Source of the DNA: Sulfuricella sp.
GTDB lineage: Bacteria > Pseudomonadota > Gammaproteobacteria > Burkholderiales > Sulfuricellaceae
Length of the DNA stretch: 9,281 nt
Direction: 5' to 3'
Assembly: GCA_019911785.1 (NCBI GenBank)
Contig: JAIOJM010000119.1
Coordinates: 1 to 9,281 of the forward strand
Part shown: piece by piece, positions 1-6,987 of the stretch
How the letters are laid out: each line of letters starts with the position of its first letter
How positions within the stretch are numbered: the stretch's first letter is position 1
The notes under the pieces: model-generated
What the model was told of the DNA's origin: nothing
Seen by the model: the letters and a program-made list of their open reading frames with translations, nothing else
Database searches by the model: none
Translations under genes and position numbers: made by a program

Positions 1-506
1 AGCAGACGCGGTCGCACCACCCAGTCGGCCAGTTCACGCGCCTGCATCGGGTTCGCCTTGGCGGGGTCAACGGTCATGGCGATCAGCATGATTTCGCCCA
101 TGATGGAGCTGATCGGCCCCATCTGCGGCATGATACCGGCAGGAATCTGCTCCTTGACCAGGGAGAGGCGCTCGGCGATCTGCTGGCGGTTGCGGTAAAT
201 ATCCGTGCCCCAGTCGAACTCCACGTACACGACGGACAGCCCGATGCCGGAAACCGAGCGCACGCGGGTCACTCCCGGCAGGCCGTTCATCGCCGTCTCG
301 ACGGGGAAAGAAATGAGCTGCTCCACTTCCTCCGGCGCCATGCCCGCGGCCTCGGTCATCAGCGTCACGGTGGGCTTGTTGAGGTCGGGGAATACGTCCA
401 CCGGCAACTGCTTGAGGGTGAGCATGCCGTACACCAGCAGCAGGATCGCCACTGCGAGCACGAAAATGCGCTGGCTCAGGCTGGAATGAATGATTGCCTT
501 AAACAT
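1..506 (-). CDS. Heavy-metal efflux RND pump, inner membrane subunit (CzcA/CusA family), N-terminal part
   Basis: This is the start of a proton-driven inner membrane pump of the HME-RND family, cut by the window edge after about 168 residues (full members have about 1,020-1,070). The ATG at 506 is preceded by AAGGGG five bases upstream, and that Shine-Dalgarno overlaps the adaptor stop codon, so the two genes are probably translationally coupled. Visible parts are the cytoplasmic start [11 protein letters not shown]1 at about residues 12-32, then the first porter subdomain with family wording [21 protein letters not shown], a GTDIY motif, MGPISS and DWVVRPRL. The wording departs from E. coli CusA and is somewhat nearer CzcA. 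The charged TM4 motif that would hint at the metal lies outside the window, so the substrate (Cu/Ag or Zn/Co/Cd) is undetermined. It works with the adaptor and channel genes upstream in the same operon. Confidence 0.93.
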   Translation of the reverse strand, partial: MFKAIIHSSLSQRIFVLAVAILLLVYGMLTLKQLPVDVFPDLNKPTVTLMTEAAGMAPEEVEQLISFPVETAMNGLPGVTRVRSVSGIGLSVVYVEFDWGTDIYRNRQQIAERLSLVKEQIPAGIMPQMGPISSIMGEIMLIAMTVDPAKANPMQARELADWVVRPRL

Positions 507-515
507 GCCTACCCC

Positions 516-2336
516 TTAGCGTATCTGCGAAAGCAATGCCGCGCCCTGCGTCACCACCCGGTCGCCGTCATGCAACCCCTCCAGCACCGCGACCGTATTG
601 CCGTCCAGCGGCTGCACCTTCACCCGTTGCGGCACGAAGCGCTCGGCGGAGGCGTGCAGCCACACGATGCTCTCACTGTTGCTGTTTTTCATGACGCTGC
701 CTTGCGGAACGGGGATGCCGCGGATGGCCTGCCTGGTTTGCACCAATACCTTAACCGGCTGGCCCACGCTTAATGTTGGCAAGGGCGGCTTGACGGCGAA
801 CTGCATGGGCAGCGCCTGTTCGCGAAGTTGATGGCTTAGTCCGATGAACGCCAGCGCCAATGTCTGGTTGCCAGCGGTCACGCCGGAGGCGCCCGCCACC
901 TGTCCGGCCAGTGCGGTGTCGTAGGCGACGGCCTCCACCCGGAGCCTGGATGGATCTATCACTTCAAACAGGATTTCCCTGGCTTCCACCACCTGCCCAG
1001 CGACCACATCGGCCTGGCTGATCACGCCGGAAACCGGCGCGCGCAGGGCCTCGCGATGAAACAGGCTGGCCGCCACCGCCGCCTTGCGAGCCTTGAGGCT
1101 GGCCGCTTCAGCCAGCGCCGCGTCGATCTCCTTTTGCGGCAGGCTGCCCACCAGTTGCTCCAGCCGCTCTGCGCGCTTTTCGGCGAGGCCGAGACCGCTG
1201 CTCAACTCAGCCAGTTGCGCCTGCTGATTGCCTTTCTCGATGTTGCTGGCGGCGGGTTCGATGTAGGCCAGGATTTGCCCTTTGCTTACCTTCATGCCCA
1301 GAGTGGGAAAGCCGCCGGCGGGCGCGGCAATCCGCCCTGACTGGCTGGACTGCACGCGCCCGCTGAAATTCGGGTCGGCACTGATATGGCCGTTGAGCTC
1401 CACGGTTTGGGCGATGTCGCGCGGCTCGCCCAGCACGGTGCGGATGCCGAGCAGCCGCTGCACCGGCTTGGGCGCGAAAATGCTGCCGTCGGGCAAGCGT
1501 ACGGGAGCAGCCTGCGCGGCGGCCGGCACGTTGCTCGCCGCACCAGCAGGCGCGGCATGGGGTTTGTCGCCGTGATCTTCGTCACCGTGCGCGAAGCTTG
1601 GATTGACATGACCGCCGAGCAGAAAAGCCGCAAACAAGGGCAACAACGCGCTTGCCGCAACACCCTTGCGGCGGCGCAAAAACTTGAACAACACTGCCAG
1701 CAGGGTAGCCGCCGCGACACCGCCAGCCGCCCACTTCGCATCATCGAGCCAGGTGCGTCCGAGGGCTTCGGGTTTCGTGCCGGGAACTTCCAGTGAGCCG
1801 ATGAGCAGGTCTTCCAGCCCGTCAGCTTCCACGCTCGCCACGACTTCATACTTGCCGGGCTGCCTGAGCCAGTCCGCGGCGGCCGTATAGCTGCCGTCTT
1901 TTTCCGCTTGTGCCTGAACCTTGCGCCCGTTGCTTTCCAGTTCGATCCTGGCGTTGCGGATCGGCTCGTTGCTGGCGTAGCGGTCGACATAGAGAGTGAG
2001 CTTGCCGTCGCGGAGTATTCCCAACAGTTCCACGTCGGGCGACTTCAATTCCAGGCGCGGTCCGGTCGCTGGCAAGCTGACCGCCGTCTTGGCCTCGTCG
2101 CCGTGATCTTCGCCGCCGTGGGCAAAGGCGAACAACGGCATCAGCATGAGAACCAGCGCCAAGATCGGCGCACTCATTCCCGCGAAAGCGGGAATCCAGT
2201 ATTGGCGCGGGCTACTGGATTCCCGCTTTCGCGGGAATGACGATCGTGCGAGATGTGTGCATAGATTAGCCCTGCAAGGGGGAAGGAACAGGTTGGTCTC
2301 TAATGGACATGGACAATCCGGGTTGAATACGGTCAC
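516..2336 (-). CDS. RND efflux periplasmic adaptor (membrane fusion protein, CzcB/CusB type) with extra N-terminal domain
   Basis: This adaptor links the inner membrane pump to the outer membrane channel. Numbering is from the GTG at 2336, which overlaps the channel gene stop (GTGA) and has AAGGAG seven bases upstream. Order of parts: a 53-residue leader partly encoded by an inserted repeat; a hydrophobic signal-like core (about 55-72) ending FAFA; HGGEDHGDE (73-81); a small beta-rich domain (about 94-187); a hydrophobic helix (202-219) followed by RRRKG; a second hydrophobic stretch (225-242) ending PSFA; HGDEDHGDKPH (250-260); then the classical adaptor, with lipoyl halves near 330-360 and 430-460, an alpha-hairpin between them, and beta-barrel and membrane-proximal domains to the end. 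Other possible starts are ATG 2177, inside the repeat end, and ATG 2147. The pre-insertion start was probably ATG 2262, now out of frame. The adaptor identity is secure; the working start and topology are not. The His/Asp motifs suggest metal binding. Confidence 0.9.
   Translation of the reverse strand: MTVFNPDCPCPLETNLFLPPCRANLCTHLARSSFPRKRESSSPRQYWIPAFAGMSAPILALVLMLMPLFAFAHGGEDHGDEAKTAVSLPATGPRLELKSPDVELLGILRDGKLTLYVDRYASNEPIRNARIELESNGRKVQAQAEKDGSYTAAADWLRQPGKYEVVASVEADGLEDLLIGSLEVPGTKPEALGRTWLDDAKWAAGGVAAATLLAVLFKFLRRRKGVAASALLPLFAAFLLGGHVNPSFAHGDEDHGDKPHAAPAGAASNVPAAAQAAPVRLPDGSIFAPKPVQRLLGIRTVLGEPRDIAQTVELNGHISADPNFSGRVQSSQSGRIAAPAGGFPTLGMKVSKGQILAYIEPAASNIEKGNQQAQLAELSSGLGLAEKRAERLEQLVGSLPQKEIDAALAEAASLKARKAAVAASLFHREALRAPVSGVISQADVVAGQVVEAREILFEVIDPSRLRVEAVAYDTALAGQVAGASGVTAGNQTLALAFIGLSHQLREQALPMQFAVKPPLPTLSVGQPVKVLVQTRQAIRGIPVPQGSVMKNSNSESIVWLHASAERFVPQRVKVQPLDGNTVAVLEGLHDGDRVVTQGAALLSQIR
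2174..2240. repeat. 67-bp inverted-repeat element (dRS3-like / REP-like) inserted in the adaptor signal-peptide region
   Basis: Two perfect 28-bp inverted arms (2174-2201 and 2213-2240) flank an 11-bp loop (2202-2212). Each arm contains the near-palindrome ATTCCCGCGAAAGCGGGAAT, matching the ATTCCC-N8-GGGAAT pattern known as dRS3 in Neisseria and frequent as a dispersed repeat in Betaproteobacteria. Read as protein it gives the familiar repeat-derived peptides (FPRKRES, WIPAFAGM, IPAKAGIQ, LDSRFRGND). No transposase is encoded and no clear target duplication is seen. It would form a very stable hairpin in the operon mRNA. Its length, 67 = 1 mod 3, shifts the frame across the adaptor start. Confidence 0.92.
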
Positions 2337-3520
2337 GGCAAAACTCCTTGCGCTTGATTGAGGCGGGCGCGGGCCAGCGCCTGCGCGATTTCTTGTTGGT
2401 TGTAAGACTGCTCCGCCTCAAAGGAAGCAGCCCTGGCGCGCAGCAAGGTAAACAGATCGGATTCGCCGAGGACGAAGGATTTATGGATCAGGTCGAGGTT
2501 TTCCCGCGCCGCCGCGCGCTGCTGCCGCGCCAGATCCAGCACTTGATCGGCGGCTTGCAAGGCTTGCTCCGCTTGCTGTCCGTGGTATTCCAGCGTAAGC
2601 CGGACACGGGCGTATCCGCTATGCGCGCCGGTGAGGGCGGTTTGGGCGGCGCTGCCCCGCGGCAGGTTGCGCGCGTCGGTGGACAAAGGCAGGCGCAGGG
2701 AGATTGCCACGGTGCTGGCGTAAGGGTCATTCAGGTTGCCGCGCTCCCGGCGCGTGCTGAGTTCTACCTCGGGACTGTCGCGGCGCGAGTTCATCGCCAC
2801 GCGCACTTGCGCCTGCGCCGCTTCGATGGCTAGTCGCGCTTCTTCCAGCAATGGATGGTCATCTGGCAAGGGCTTCGGCTGCGCGCTTTCCGAAACGTCG
2901 TCGGGCAAGGCCGTCATGCCGGTGAGGGTGGCATAGGCTTGCTGCGCCTGAAGCTGCCGGTTGCGACTGTGCAAAACCGCTGCCTGGGCGGTGCGCCATT
3001 CATTCTGCGCCAGATTTAAATCGGTCTTGGCCAGTTCACCTGCCAGAACCCGCCTGGCGACATCTTCCGCCAGTTTTTTCGCGGTTAGCGCGCGTTCTTC
3101 GTCGAGCCGGGTTTGGGCCTGGGCCTGGCGCACCTGCCAGATTGCCTCGCGCAGCTCCCCCGCCAGTTTCAGGCGCAGCGCACGGATATTGGCTTCCAGG
3201 CCATCCTTGCCGGCTTGCGCCTGGCGTTGCCGCGCGTCGCGCTGGCCGGGCAGCCAGATGGGCATGGCGATGCCGGCTTCCCACTCGCGCTTGCCGGCGT
3301 TGCTGTTCAACTGGTCGCCACGATGGCCCAGGATAACGGCGGGTGCGCCGGGCAACAGGCTGTCCGCGGCGACGGTCTGGGCATCGCTTTCCGCGCGCCT
3401 TGCCTCAAGGGTTTGCGCCTGGGGGCTGTTTTCCCAGGCTTTATCCAGCGCCGTGCGCAGGCTGGCGGCGTAAACGGGTTGCGTGAGCAGCAAGCCTAAA
3501 ATCAACAGGGTGTGTCGCAT
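2333..3520 (-). CDS. Outer membrane efflux channel, TolC/CzcC family
   Basis: This 395-residue protein is the outer membrane channel of the tripartite metal efflux system and should form a trimeric barrel with a periplasmic alpha-barrel that docks on the adaptor. The ATG at 3520 is chosen because it starts a clear signal peptide (MRHTLLILGLLLTQPVYA, cleavage near residue 18) and has GAGGA a few bases upstream; an in-frame ATG at 3559 would add 13 non-signal residues. The mature part is rich in long heptad-like helices full of Ala, Gln, Leu and Arg, arranged as two similar halves, as in outer membrane efflux proteins. The length is typical for CzcC-like members (about 400-430). It is the first gene of the operon; its TGA overlaps a GTG for the adaptor. 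Metal specificity is not readable from the channel. Confidence 0.92.
   Translation of the reverse strand: MRHTLLILGLLLTQPVYAASLRTALDKAWENSPQAQTLEARRAESDAQTVAADSLLPGAPAVILGHRGDQLNSNAGKREWEAGIAMPIWLPGQRDARQRQAQAGKDGLEANIRALRLKLAGELREAIWQVRQAQAQTRLDEERALTAKKLAEDVARRVLAGELAKTDLNLAQNEWRTAQAAVLHSRNRQLQAQQAYATLTGMTALPDDVSESAQPKPLPDDHPLLEEARLAIEAAQAQVRVAMNSRRDSPEVELSTRRERGNLNDPYASTVAISLRLPLSTDARNLPRGSAAQTALTGAHSGYARVRLTLEYHGQQAEQALQAADQVLDLARQQRAAARENLDLIHKSFVLGESDLFTLLRARAASFEAEQSYNQQEIAQALARARLNQAQGVLP
2344..2349 (-). promoter_or_regulatory. Strong Shine-Dalgarno before the adaptor GTG start
   Basis: AAGGAG on the minus strand lies inside the end of the channel gene, seven bases before the GTG at 2336. 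It is the best ribosome binding site for any start that stays in frame with the adaptor in the present sequence. It favours coupled translation from the GTG, although without the repeat insertion that frame would end after about 43 codons. Confidence 0.5.
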
Positions 3521-3565
3521 GATGTCCTCGGGTTTCAAACATGCCGGTATCAAAATCATGGGACC

Positions 3566-3594
3566 ATCGTAGGCCCCGCGTGCCTACACCAAGC
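3566..3594 (-). promoter_or_regulatory. Weak candidate promoter for the efflux operon
   Basis: On the minus strand a TACGAT -10-like hexamer (3571-3566) lies about 15-17 bp downstream of TTGGTG/GCTTGG. A 6-bp inverted repeat, GTAGGC (3569-3574) and GCCTAC (3582-3587), lies within it. The hexamers are poor, fitting an activator-dependent promoter, and the call rests mainly on position. Confidence 0.25.
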
Positions 3595-3601
3595 TGACCG
3601 G

Positions 3602-3623
3602 AAAATTACATTTTGGTTATCTT
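3602..3623. promoter_or_regulatory. CusR/CopR-box-like operator between the divergent operons
   Basis: The halves AAAATTACA and GGTTATCTT lie in a 22-bp dyad-like arrangement that matches the E. coli CusR box (AAAATGACA, two to four variable bases, then TTGTCATTTT) at about 15 of 20 fixed positions by my count. It overlaps the -35 of the regulator promoter and lies about 80 bp upstream of the channel gene start. It is a natural site for the neighbouring response regulator to act on both operons. This is an inference from similarity to a known site. Confidence 0.55.
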
Positions 3624-3641
3624 CTCCGAGCCGGCTAGAAT
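3613..3641 (+). promoter_or_regulatory. Sigma-70-like promoter for the response regulator operon
   Basis: The -35 is TTGGTT (3613-3618) and the -10 is TAGAAT (3636-3641), with a 17-bp spacer. Transcription would start near 3648, leaving a leader of about 24 nt with GAGG (3661-3664) before the ATG at 3672. The weak -35 overlaps the CusR-like box, as expected for an autoregulated promoter. Confidence 0.5.
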
Positions 3642-3671
3642 GTTTGAATCCATGACTAACGAGGCTTGCAG

Positions 3672-4343
3672 ATGAAGGTTCTGATCGTTGAAGACGAAGC
3701 CAAGACCGGTGACTACCTTCGCAAGGGTTTGACCGAGAACGGGTTCGTCGTCGATCTGGTGAGCAACGGCATGGACGGCCTGCATCTTGCCTTGACCGGG
3801 GACTACGCCGTCATCGTGCTCGACGTAATGCTGCCCGGCATGGATGGCTGGAGCGTGCTGCGCGAACTGCGCAAGGCCAGGGACACCCCGGTGATCTTCC
3901 TCACCGCGCGAGATGAGGTCGAAGACCGGGTCAAAGGGCTGGAACTCGGCGCGGACGACTATCTGGTCAAGCCCTTCGCCTTTTCCGAACTGCTTGCCCG
4001 CCTGCGCACCCTGTTGCGGCGCGGCCGGAACGTCCAGGCGGAAGTTCTGTCCATCGCCGACCTGGAACTCGACCCGGTGCGGCGCCGGGTGGCGCGGGGC
4101 GCCGCCCGGATCGATCTCACCGCCAAGGAGTTCGCGCTGCTGCATCTGCTGATGCGGCGCCATGGCGAGGTGCTGTCGCGCACCTTCATCGCCGAGCAGG
4201 TGTGGGACATGAATTTCGACAGCGACACCAACGTGGTGGAGGTCGCGATCCGGCGGCTGCGCGCCAAGATGGACGACCCGTTCGAGCGTAAATTGCTGCA
4301 TACCGTGCGCGGCATGGGGTACGTGCTGGAGGAGCGGGAATGA
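3672..4343 (+). CDS. Heavy-metal response regulator, OmpR/PhoB family (CusR/CzcR/CopR type)
   Basis: This 223-residue DNA-binding response regulator is phosphorylated by the kinase encoded next. The ATG at 3672 is chosen because it has GAGG seven bases upstream and starts the receiver domain directly (MKVLIVEDE); an upstream in-frame TTG would add only two residues. The receiver occupies about 1-115, with acidic pocket E8/D9, phospho-acceptor D51 (in [13 protein letters not shown]), T78 and K100 (LVKPF). The winged-helix DNA-binding domain is about 125-221, ending in the typical [11 protein letters not shown]. Wording such as [18 protein letters not shown] is characteristic of the heavy-metal (copper/silver or cobalt/zinc/cadmium) subgroup. 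The gene is divergent from the efflux operon, which it presumably activates, and overlaps the kinase gene by ATGA. The exact metal is not determined. Confidence 0.95.
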   Translation: MKVLIVEDEAKTGDYLRKGLTENGFVVDLVSNGMDGLHLALTGDYAVIVLDVMLPGMDGWSVLRELRKARDTPVIFLTARDEVEDRVKGLELGADDYLVKPFAFSELLARLRTLLRRGRNVQAEVLSIADLELDPVRRRVARGAARIDLTAKEFALLHLLMRRHGEVLSRTFIAEQVWDMNFDSDTNVVEVAIRRLRAKMDDPFERKLLHTVRGMGYVLEERE

Positions 4344-5761
4344 AGCCGGGCTCGCTCACTCTCCGCCTCAGCATCCTGTTCGCGCTCACCACGGTTCTGC
4401 TGCTCGCCGGCATCGGCGCCTATCTTTACCGCTTTCTCGACGTCGAGCTGATGCAGCGGGATCACGCCGAACTGGTCGGCAAGGTGGCGCTTTTCCGCCA
4501 TCACCTCGCGGCGGTGAACTCGCTGTCCGAAATCGTCGCAGCACCCAACGATTTCCGCGACGCCATCATTGGCCATCCCCACCTGCGCCTCGCCCTGCTG
4601 GACGAGGCGGGCAATATCCTGCTCTCGTCCTCGAACTGGCGGCCCGGCACGGAGATATTGCAAGCACCGGTCGCCGAAGGAGCCGCGCCGGGCGGCATCG
4701 CGATCCGCATGCCGACCCCCGGCGACCCTTATCACACCGTTGCGGCATGGGGCACCCTGGGAGGCGGGACGGGGGAGCGGGCGCTGATCATCCTGTCGCA
4801 GGACTCGCGGGAAGCGCTGGAACTGCTGGCGAATTACCGCCGGGCGCTGTTCGCCGCCATGCTGTTCGGCGGACTGGCTGCCGCTGCCCTCGGTTTTCTC
4901 ACCGCCCGCAATAGCCTGAGGCCGCTGCGCCAGATGGCGGAAACGGCCAGCGACATCTCCGCCAGCCGCCTCGACCGCCGGCTGGGGGTGGCGAACGCCC
5001 CGCAGGAGCTGAAGGCGCTGGCTGCCGCCTTCAATGCCATGCTGGAGCGGCTGCGGGATTCGTTCACCCGCCTGTCGGATTTTTCCTCGGATCTGGCCCA
5101 CGAGCTGCGCACCCCCATCAACAACCTGATGGGGCAGACCCAGGTCGTCCTGTCCCGCGCCCGCAGCGCCGAGGAGTACCGTGCCGTGCTGGAGTCGAAC
5201 CTGGAGGAATACGAGCAACTGGCGCGCATGATCGGCGACATGCTGTTTCTCGCCAAGGCGGATAACGCCCAGGCGCCGCTGCATGCCGAAGAAATCGACC
5301 TGCGGGCGGAACTGGACAAAGTCGCCGAGTTCTACGAAGTGCTCGCCGACGAGGCCGGCCTGAAAATCGTTTGCATGGGGGAAGGCCGCGCCGTGGCGGA
5401 GCGCATTCTGGCGCAACGCGCCATCGCCAACCTGTTGTCCAACGCCATCCGCCATACCCCGCCGGGCGGAGAGATTCGCGCCGCCCTGGCCGCGACCGCC
5501 GATGCCGTGGAACTGCGCGTCAGCAACCCCGGCCCCGGCATCCCCCCCGAACACCTGGAAAGAGTTTTCGACCGCTTCTACCAGGTGGATGACGCGCGCG
5601 AGCATACCGACGCGGGGACCGGATTGGGGCTCGCCATCGTCAAATCCATCATGCGTCTGCATGGCGGCGATGCCACGGTGACCAGCGAACCGGGCCGGCT
5701 CACCACCTTCACCCTGCGTTTTCCCGCCGGCGACGGTCGTGTTAGCGCTAGAATTGGGTAA
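4340..5761 (+). CDS. Heavy-metal sensor histidine kinase (CusS/CzcS/CopS type)
   Basis: This 473-residue inner membrane kinase starts at an ATG overlapping the regulator stop (ATGA), so translation is coupled. Parts: TM1 about 11-30; a periplasmic sensor of about 135 residues (31-165); TM2 about 168-188; HAMP about 189-243; HisKA with phospho-acceptor H254 in [13 protein letters not shown]; ATPase domain with N box ([13 protein letters not shown]364 and N368), G1-like SNPGPGIP (395-402), F box ERVFDRFYQ and G2 GTGLGLAIV (427-435). The Asn at the usual G1 Asp position is, from memory, common in this subgroup. Length fits the family (about 450-480). The periplasmic part contains several His residues (H42, H54, H55, H79, H81) that could bind metal. 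Its partner is the upstream response regulator and its likely output is efflux operon activation. The kinase call is firm; the ligand is inferred. Confidence 0.95.
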   Translation: MKPGSLTLRLSILFALTTVLLLAGIGAYLYRFLDVELMQRDHAELVGKVALFRHHLAAVNSLSEIVAAPNDFRDAIIGHPHLRLALLDEAGNILLSSSNWRPGTEILQAPVAEGAAPGGIAIRMPTPGDPYHTVAAWGTLGGGTGERALIILSQDSREALELLANYRRALFAAMLFGGLAAAALGFLTARNSLRPLRQMAETASDISASRLDRRLGVANAPQELKALAAAFNAMLERLRDSFTRLSDFSSDLAHELRTPINNLMGQTQVVLSRARSAEEYRAVLESNLEEYEQLARMIGDMLFLAKADNAQAPLHAEEIDLRAELDKVAEFYEVLADEAGLKIVCMGEGRAVAERILAQRAIANLLSNAIRHTPPGGEIRAALAATADAVELRVSNPGPGIPPEHLERVFDRFYQVDDAREHTDAGTGLGLAIVKSIMRLHGGDATVTSEPGRLTTFTLRFPAGDGRVSARIG

Positions 5762-5764
5762 GCC

Positions 5765-6127
5765 ATGAAAAACCAAAAGTTCATCAACCGTCTCGGTTTT
5801 GCCTGGGCAGGCATCCGCGCAGCCTGGGAAAACGAGCGTAGCTTCCGGGTGCAGACCGGTTTTGCCATCGTCTTGCTGATGGTGCTGTTGCTCTTGCGTC
5901 CGCCCCCCATATGGTGGACGTTGTGTTTCATCATGGCCGTTCTGGTCCTGGCGGCGGAATTATTCAACACCGCCCTGGAATCCTTGATCGATCACCTGCA
6001 TCCGGAAATCCATCCTGCCATCAAAACCGCCAAGGACTGCGCTGCGGGAGCCGTGTTGCTGCTTAGCTGCGGCGCTCTGGTCGCGGGGACGGTCACGCTG
6101 CTGGTTGCGTTGGGGATTGTGTCTTAG
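5765..6127 (+). CDS. dgkA: Diacylglycerol kinase, DgkA family
   Basis: This 120-residue integral membrane enzyme phosphorylates diacylglycerol to phosphatidic acid with ATP and so recycles lipid released during membrane glycan modification. The length matches E. coli DgkA (about 122). Parts: an amphipathic N-terminal stretch with AAWENERSFR (residues 19-28), three hydrophobic segments (about 31-45, 50-68, 94-117) and the signature AELFNTALESLIDH, with E65, N68 and E72 matching the catalytic Glu/Asn/Glu, plus AKD (K90, D91) matching the conserved Lys-Asp. The ATG lies three bases after the kinase stop with only a weak GGGTAAG upstream, so it is probably cotranscribed and coupled to the two-component genes. 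No convincing terminator follows in the 17 bases before the convergent hydrolase gene. Function is well supported; its link to metal stress is only suggested by position. Confidence 0.94.
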   Translation: MKNQKFINRLGFAWAGIRAAWENERSFRVQTGFAIVLLMVLLLLRPPPIWWTLCFIMAVLVLAAELFNTALESLIDHLHPEIHPAIKTAKDCAAGAVLLLSCGALVAGTVTLLVALGIVS

Positions 6128-6144
6128 GAGCCCGTCGGACTTTT

Positions 6145-6987
6145 TCAGCGTGCGTGCCTTGCCCCGCTGTCCGCGCCCACATGCTCGTCCAGGAACTCGC
6201 CCAGCGCCCGCGCCCAGGAATCGCGCACGAATATAAACCCCTCGTTGTGGCCGCCGCTAAGTTCGAGGAACTGCTTGGGCGGTTTCGCCGCATCGTAAAG
6301 CGCTCGCCCGTGCCGGTAGGGGATGATCTCATCGTCCGGGCTGTGGGCGATGAAGACGGGGGCCGCGACTGATTGCAGATACTCCCGCGTGTCGTAACTG
6401 AAACGGGACAGCCGCCTGACCGGAAGATAGGGGTAGAACTTCGCCGCGAGATCGGGCACGGAGGTGAAGCCGGAGGCAATCACCAACGCCGCCGGCTCGT
6501 GGCGAACCGCCAGCCAGGCGGCGACGGCGCCGCCCAGCGATTCGCCGAACAGTGCGATGGTATCGGGAGGAATTTTCCGGGTTTCGGTCAGATGGCGCCA
6601 GGCCGCCTCGGCATCCAGGTAGGTGCCCTGCTCCGATGGCTTGCCAGCGCTGTTGCCATAGCCGCGATAGTCGATGATCAGGGTGTTGTAGCCAAGGCGA
6701 TGGAACATCAGCAGCGAATCGAGGCGGTGGGAAATGTTGCCCGCGTTGCCATGCAGGAACAGCACCGTGCCGCGGGATTGAGCGCTGGGGACGAACCAGC
6801 CATGCAGGGCGACGCCATCCGCCGCAAGCAGCCGCACCTCCTCGTAATCGAGGCCGGCCTGGCGCGGCGTGGCGACAATCTCGCGGCCGATTTCCGGGTA
6901 GTAAACCATGCTCGACTGGGAAAAATACAGCACCCCAGCGAGCCCGGCATAGGCCGCAGCCAGAATACCCAGAATCTGCCACATCAT
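6145..6987 (-). CDS. Alpha/beta hydrolase, BEM46/YfhR-like, membrane anchored
   Basis: This 280-residue serine hydrolase has one N-terminal hydrophobic segment (about residues 4-22) that probably anchors it in the inner membrane with the catalytic domain in the periplasm. The fold signature is complete: oxyanion loop HGNAGN (79-84), IIDYRGYGNS (104-113), nucleophile elbow GESLGG with S150, acid D219 in HSPDDEIIP, and H247 in GGHNEG. This order matches the BEM46/YfhR/ABHD13-like subgroup, whose natural substrates are mostly unknown. The ATG at 6987 overlaps the mtfA stop (ATGA) and has AGGG about five bases upstream, which is why it is preferred to a GTG two codons earlier. It is second in a two-gene operon behind mtfA. 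Hydrolase activity is well supported; no specific substrate can be given. Confidence 0.9.
   Translation of the reverse strand: MMWQILGILAAAYAGLAGVLYFSQSSMVYYPEIGREIVATPRQAGLDYEEVRLLAADGVALHGWFVPSAQSRGTVLFLHGNAGNISHRLDSLLMFHRLGYNTLIIDYRGYGNSAGKPSEQGTYLDAEAAWRHLTETRKIPPDTIALFGESLGGAVAAWLAVRHEPAALVIASGFTSVPDLAAKFYPYLPVRRLSRFSYDTREYLQSVAAPVFIAHSPDDEIIPYRHGRALYDAAKPPKQFLELSGGHNEGFIFVRDSWARALGEFLDEHVGADSGARHAR

Noticed and set aside
1292..1990. 232-codon minus-strand frame within the adaptor gene
   Set aside because: It is the +1 frame of the adaptor; its sequence is Arg/Ser/Ala-rich without domain wording.
2146..2361. Plus-strand frame encoding IPAKAGIQ...LDSRFRGND
   Set aside because: These peptides are the usual spurious translations of the inverted-repeat element.
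3606..4301. 231-codon minus-strand frame opposite the response regulator
   Set aside because: Shadow of a clear OmpR-family gene, with no recognisable protein features.
3959..5776. 605-codon open frame on the minus strand opposite the kinase gene
   Set aside because: It lies antisense to well-supported regulator and kinase genes and has Gly/Gln/Arg-rich wording typical of shadow frames in GC-rich DNA.
6128..6144. Possible terminator between dgkA and the hydrolase gene
   Set aside because: A short T run is present, but I find no stem before it.
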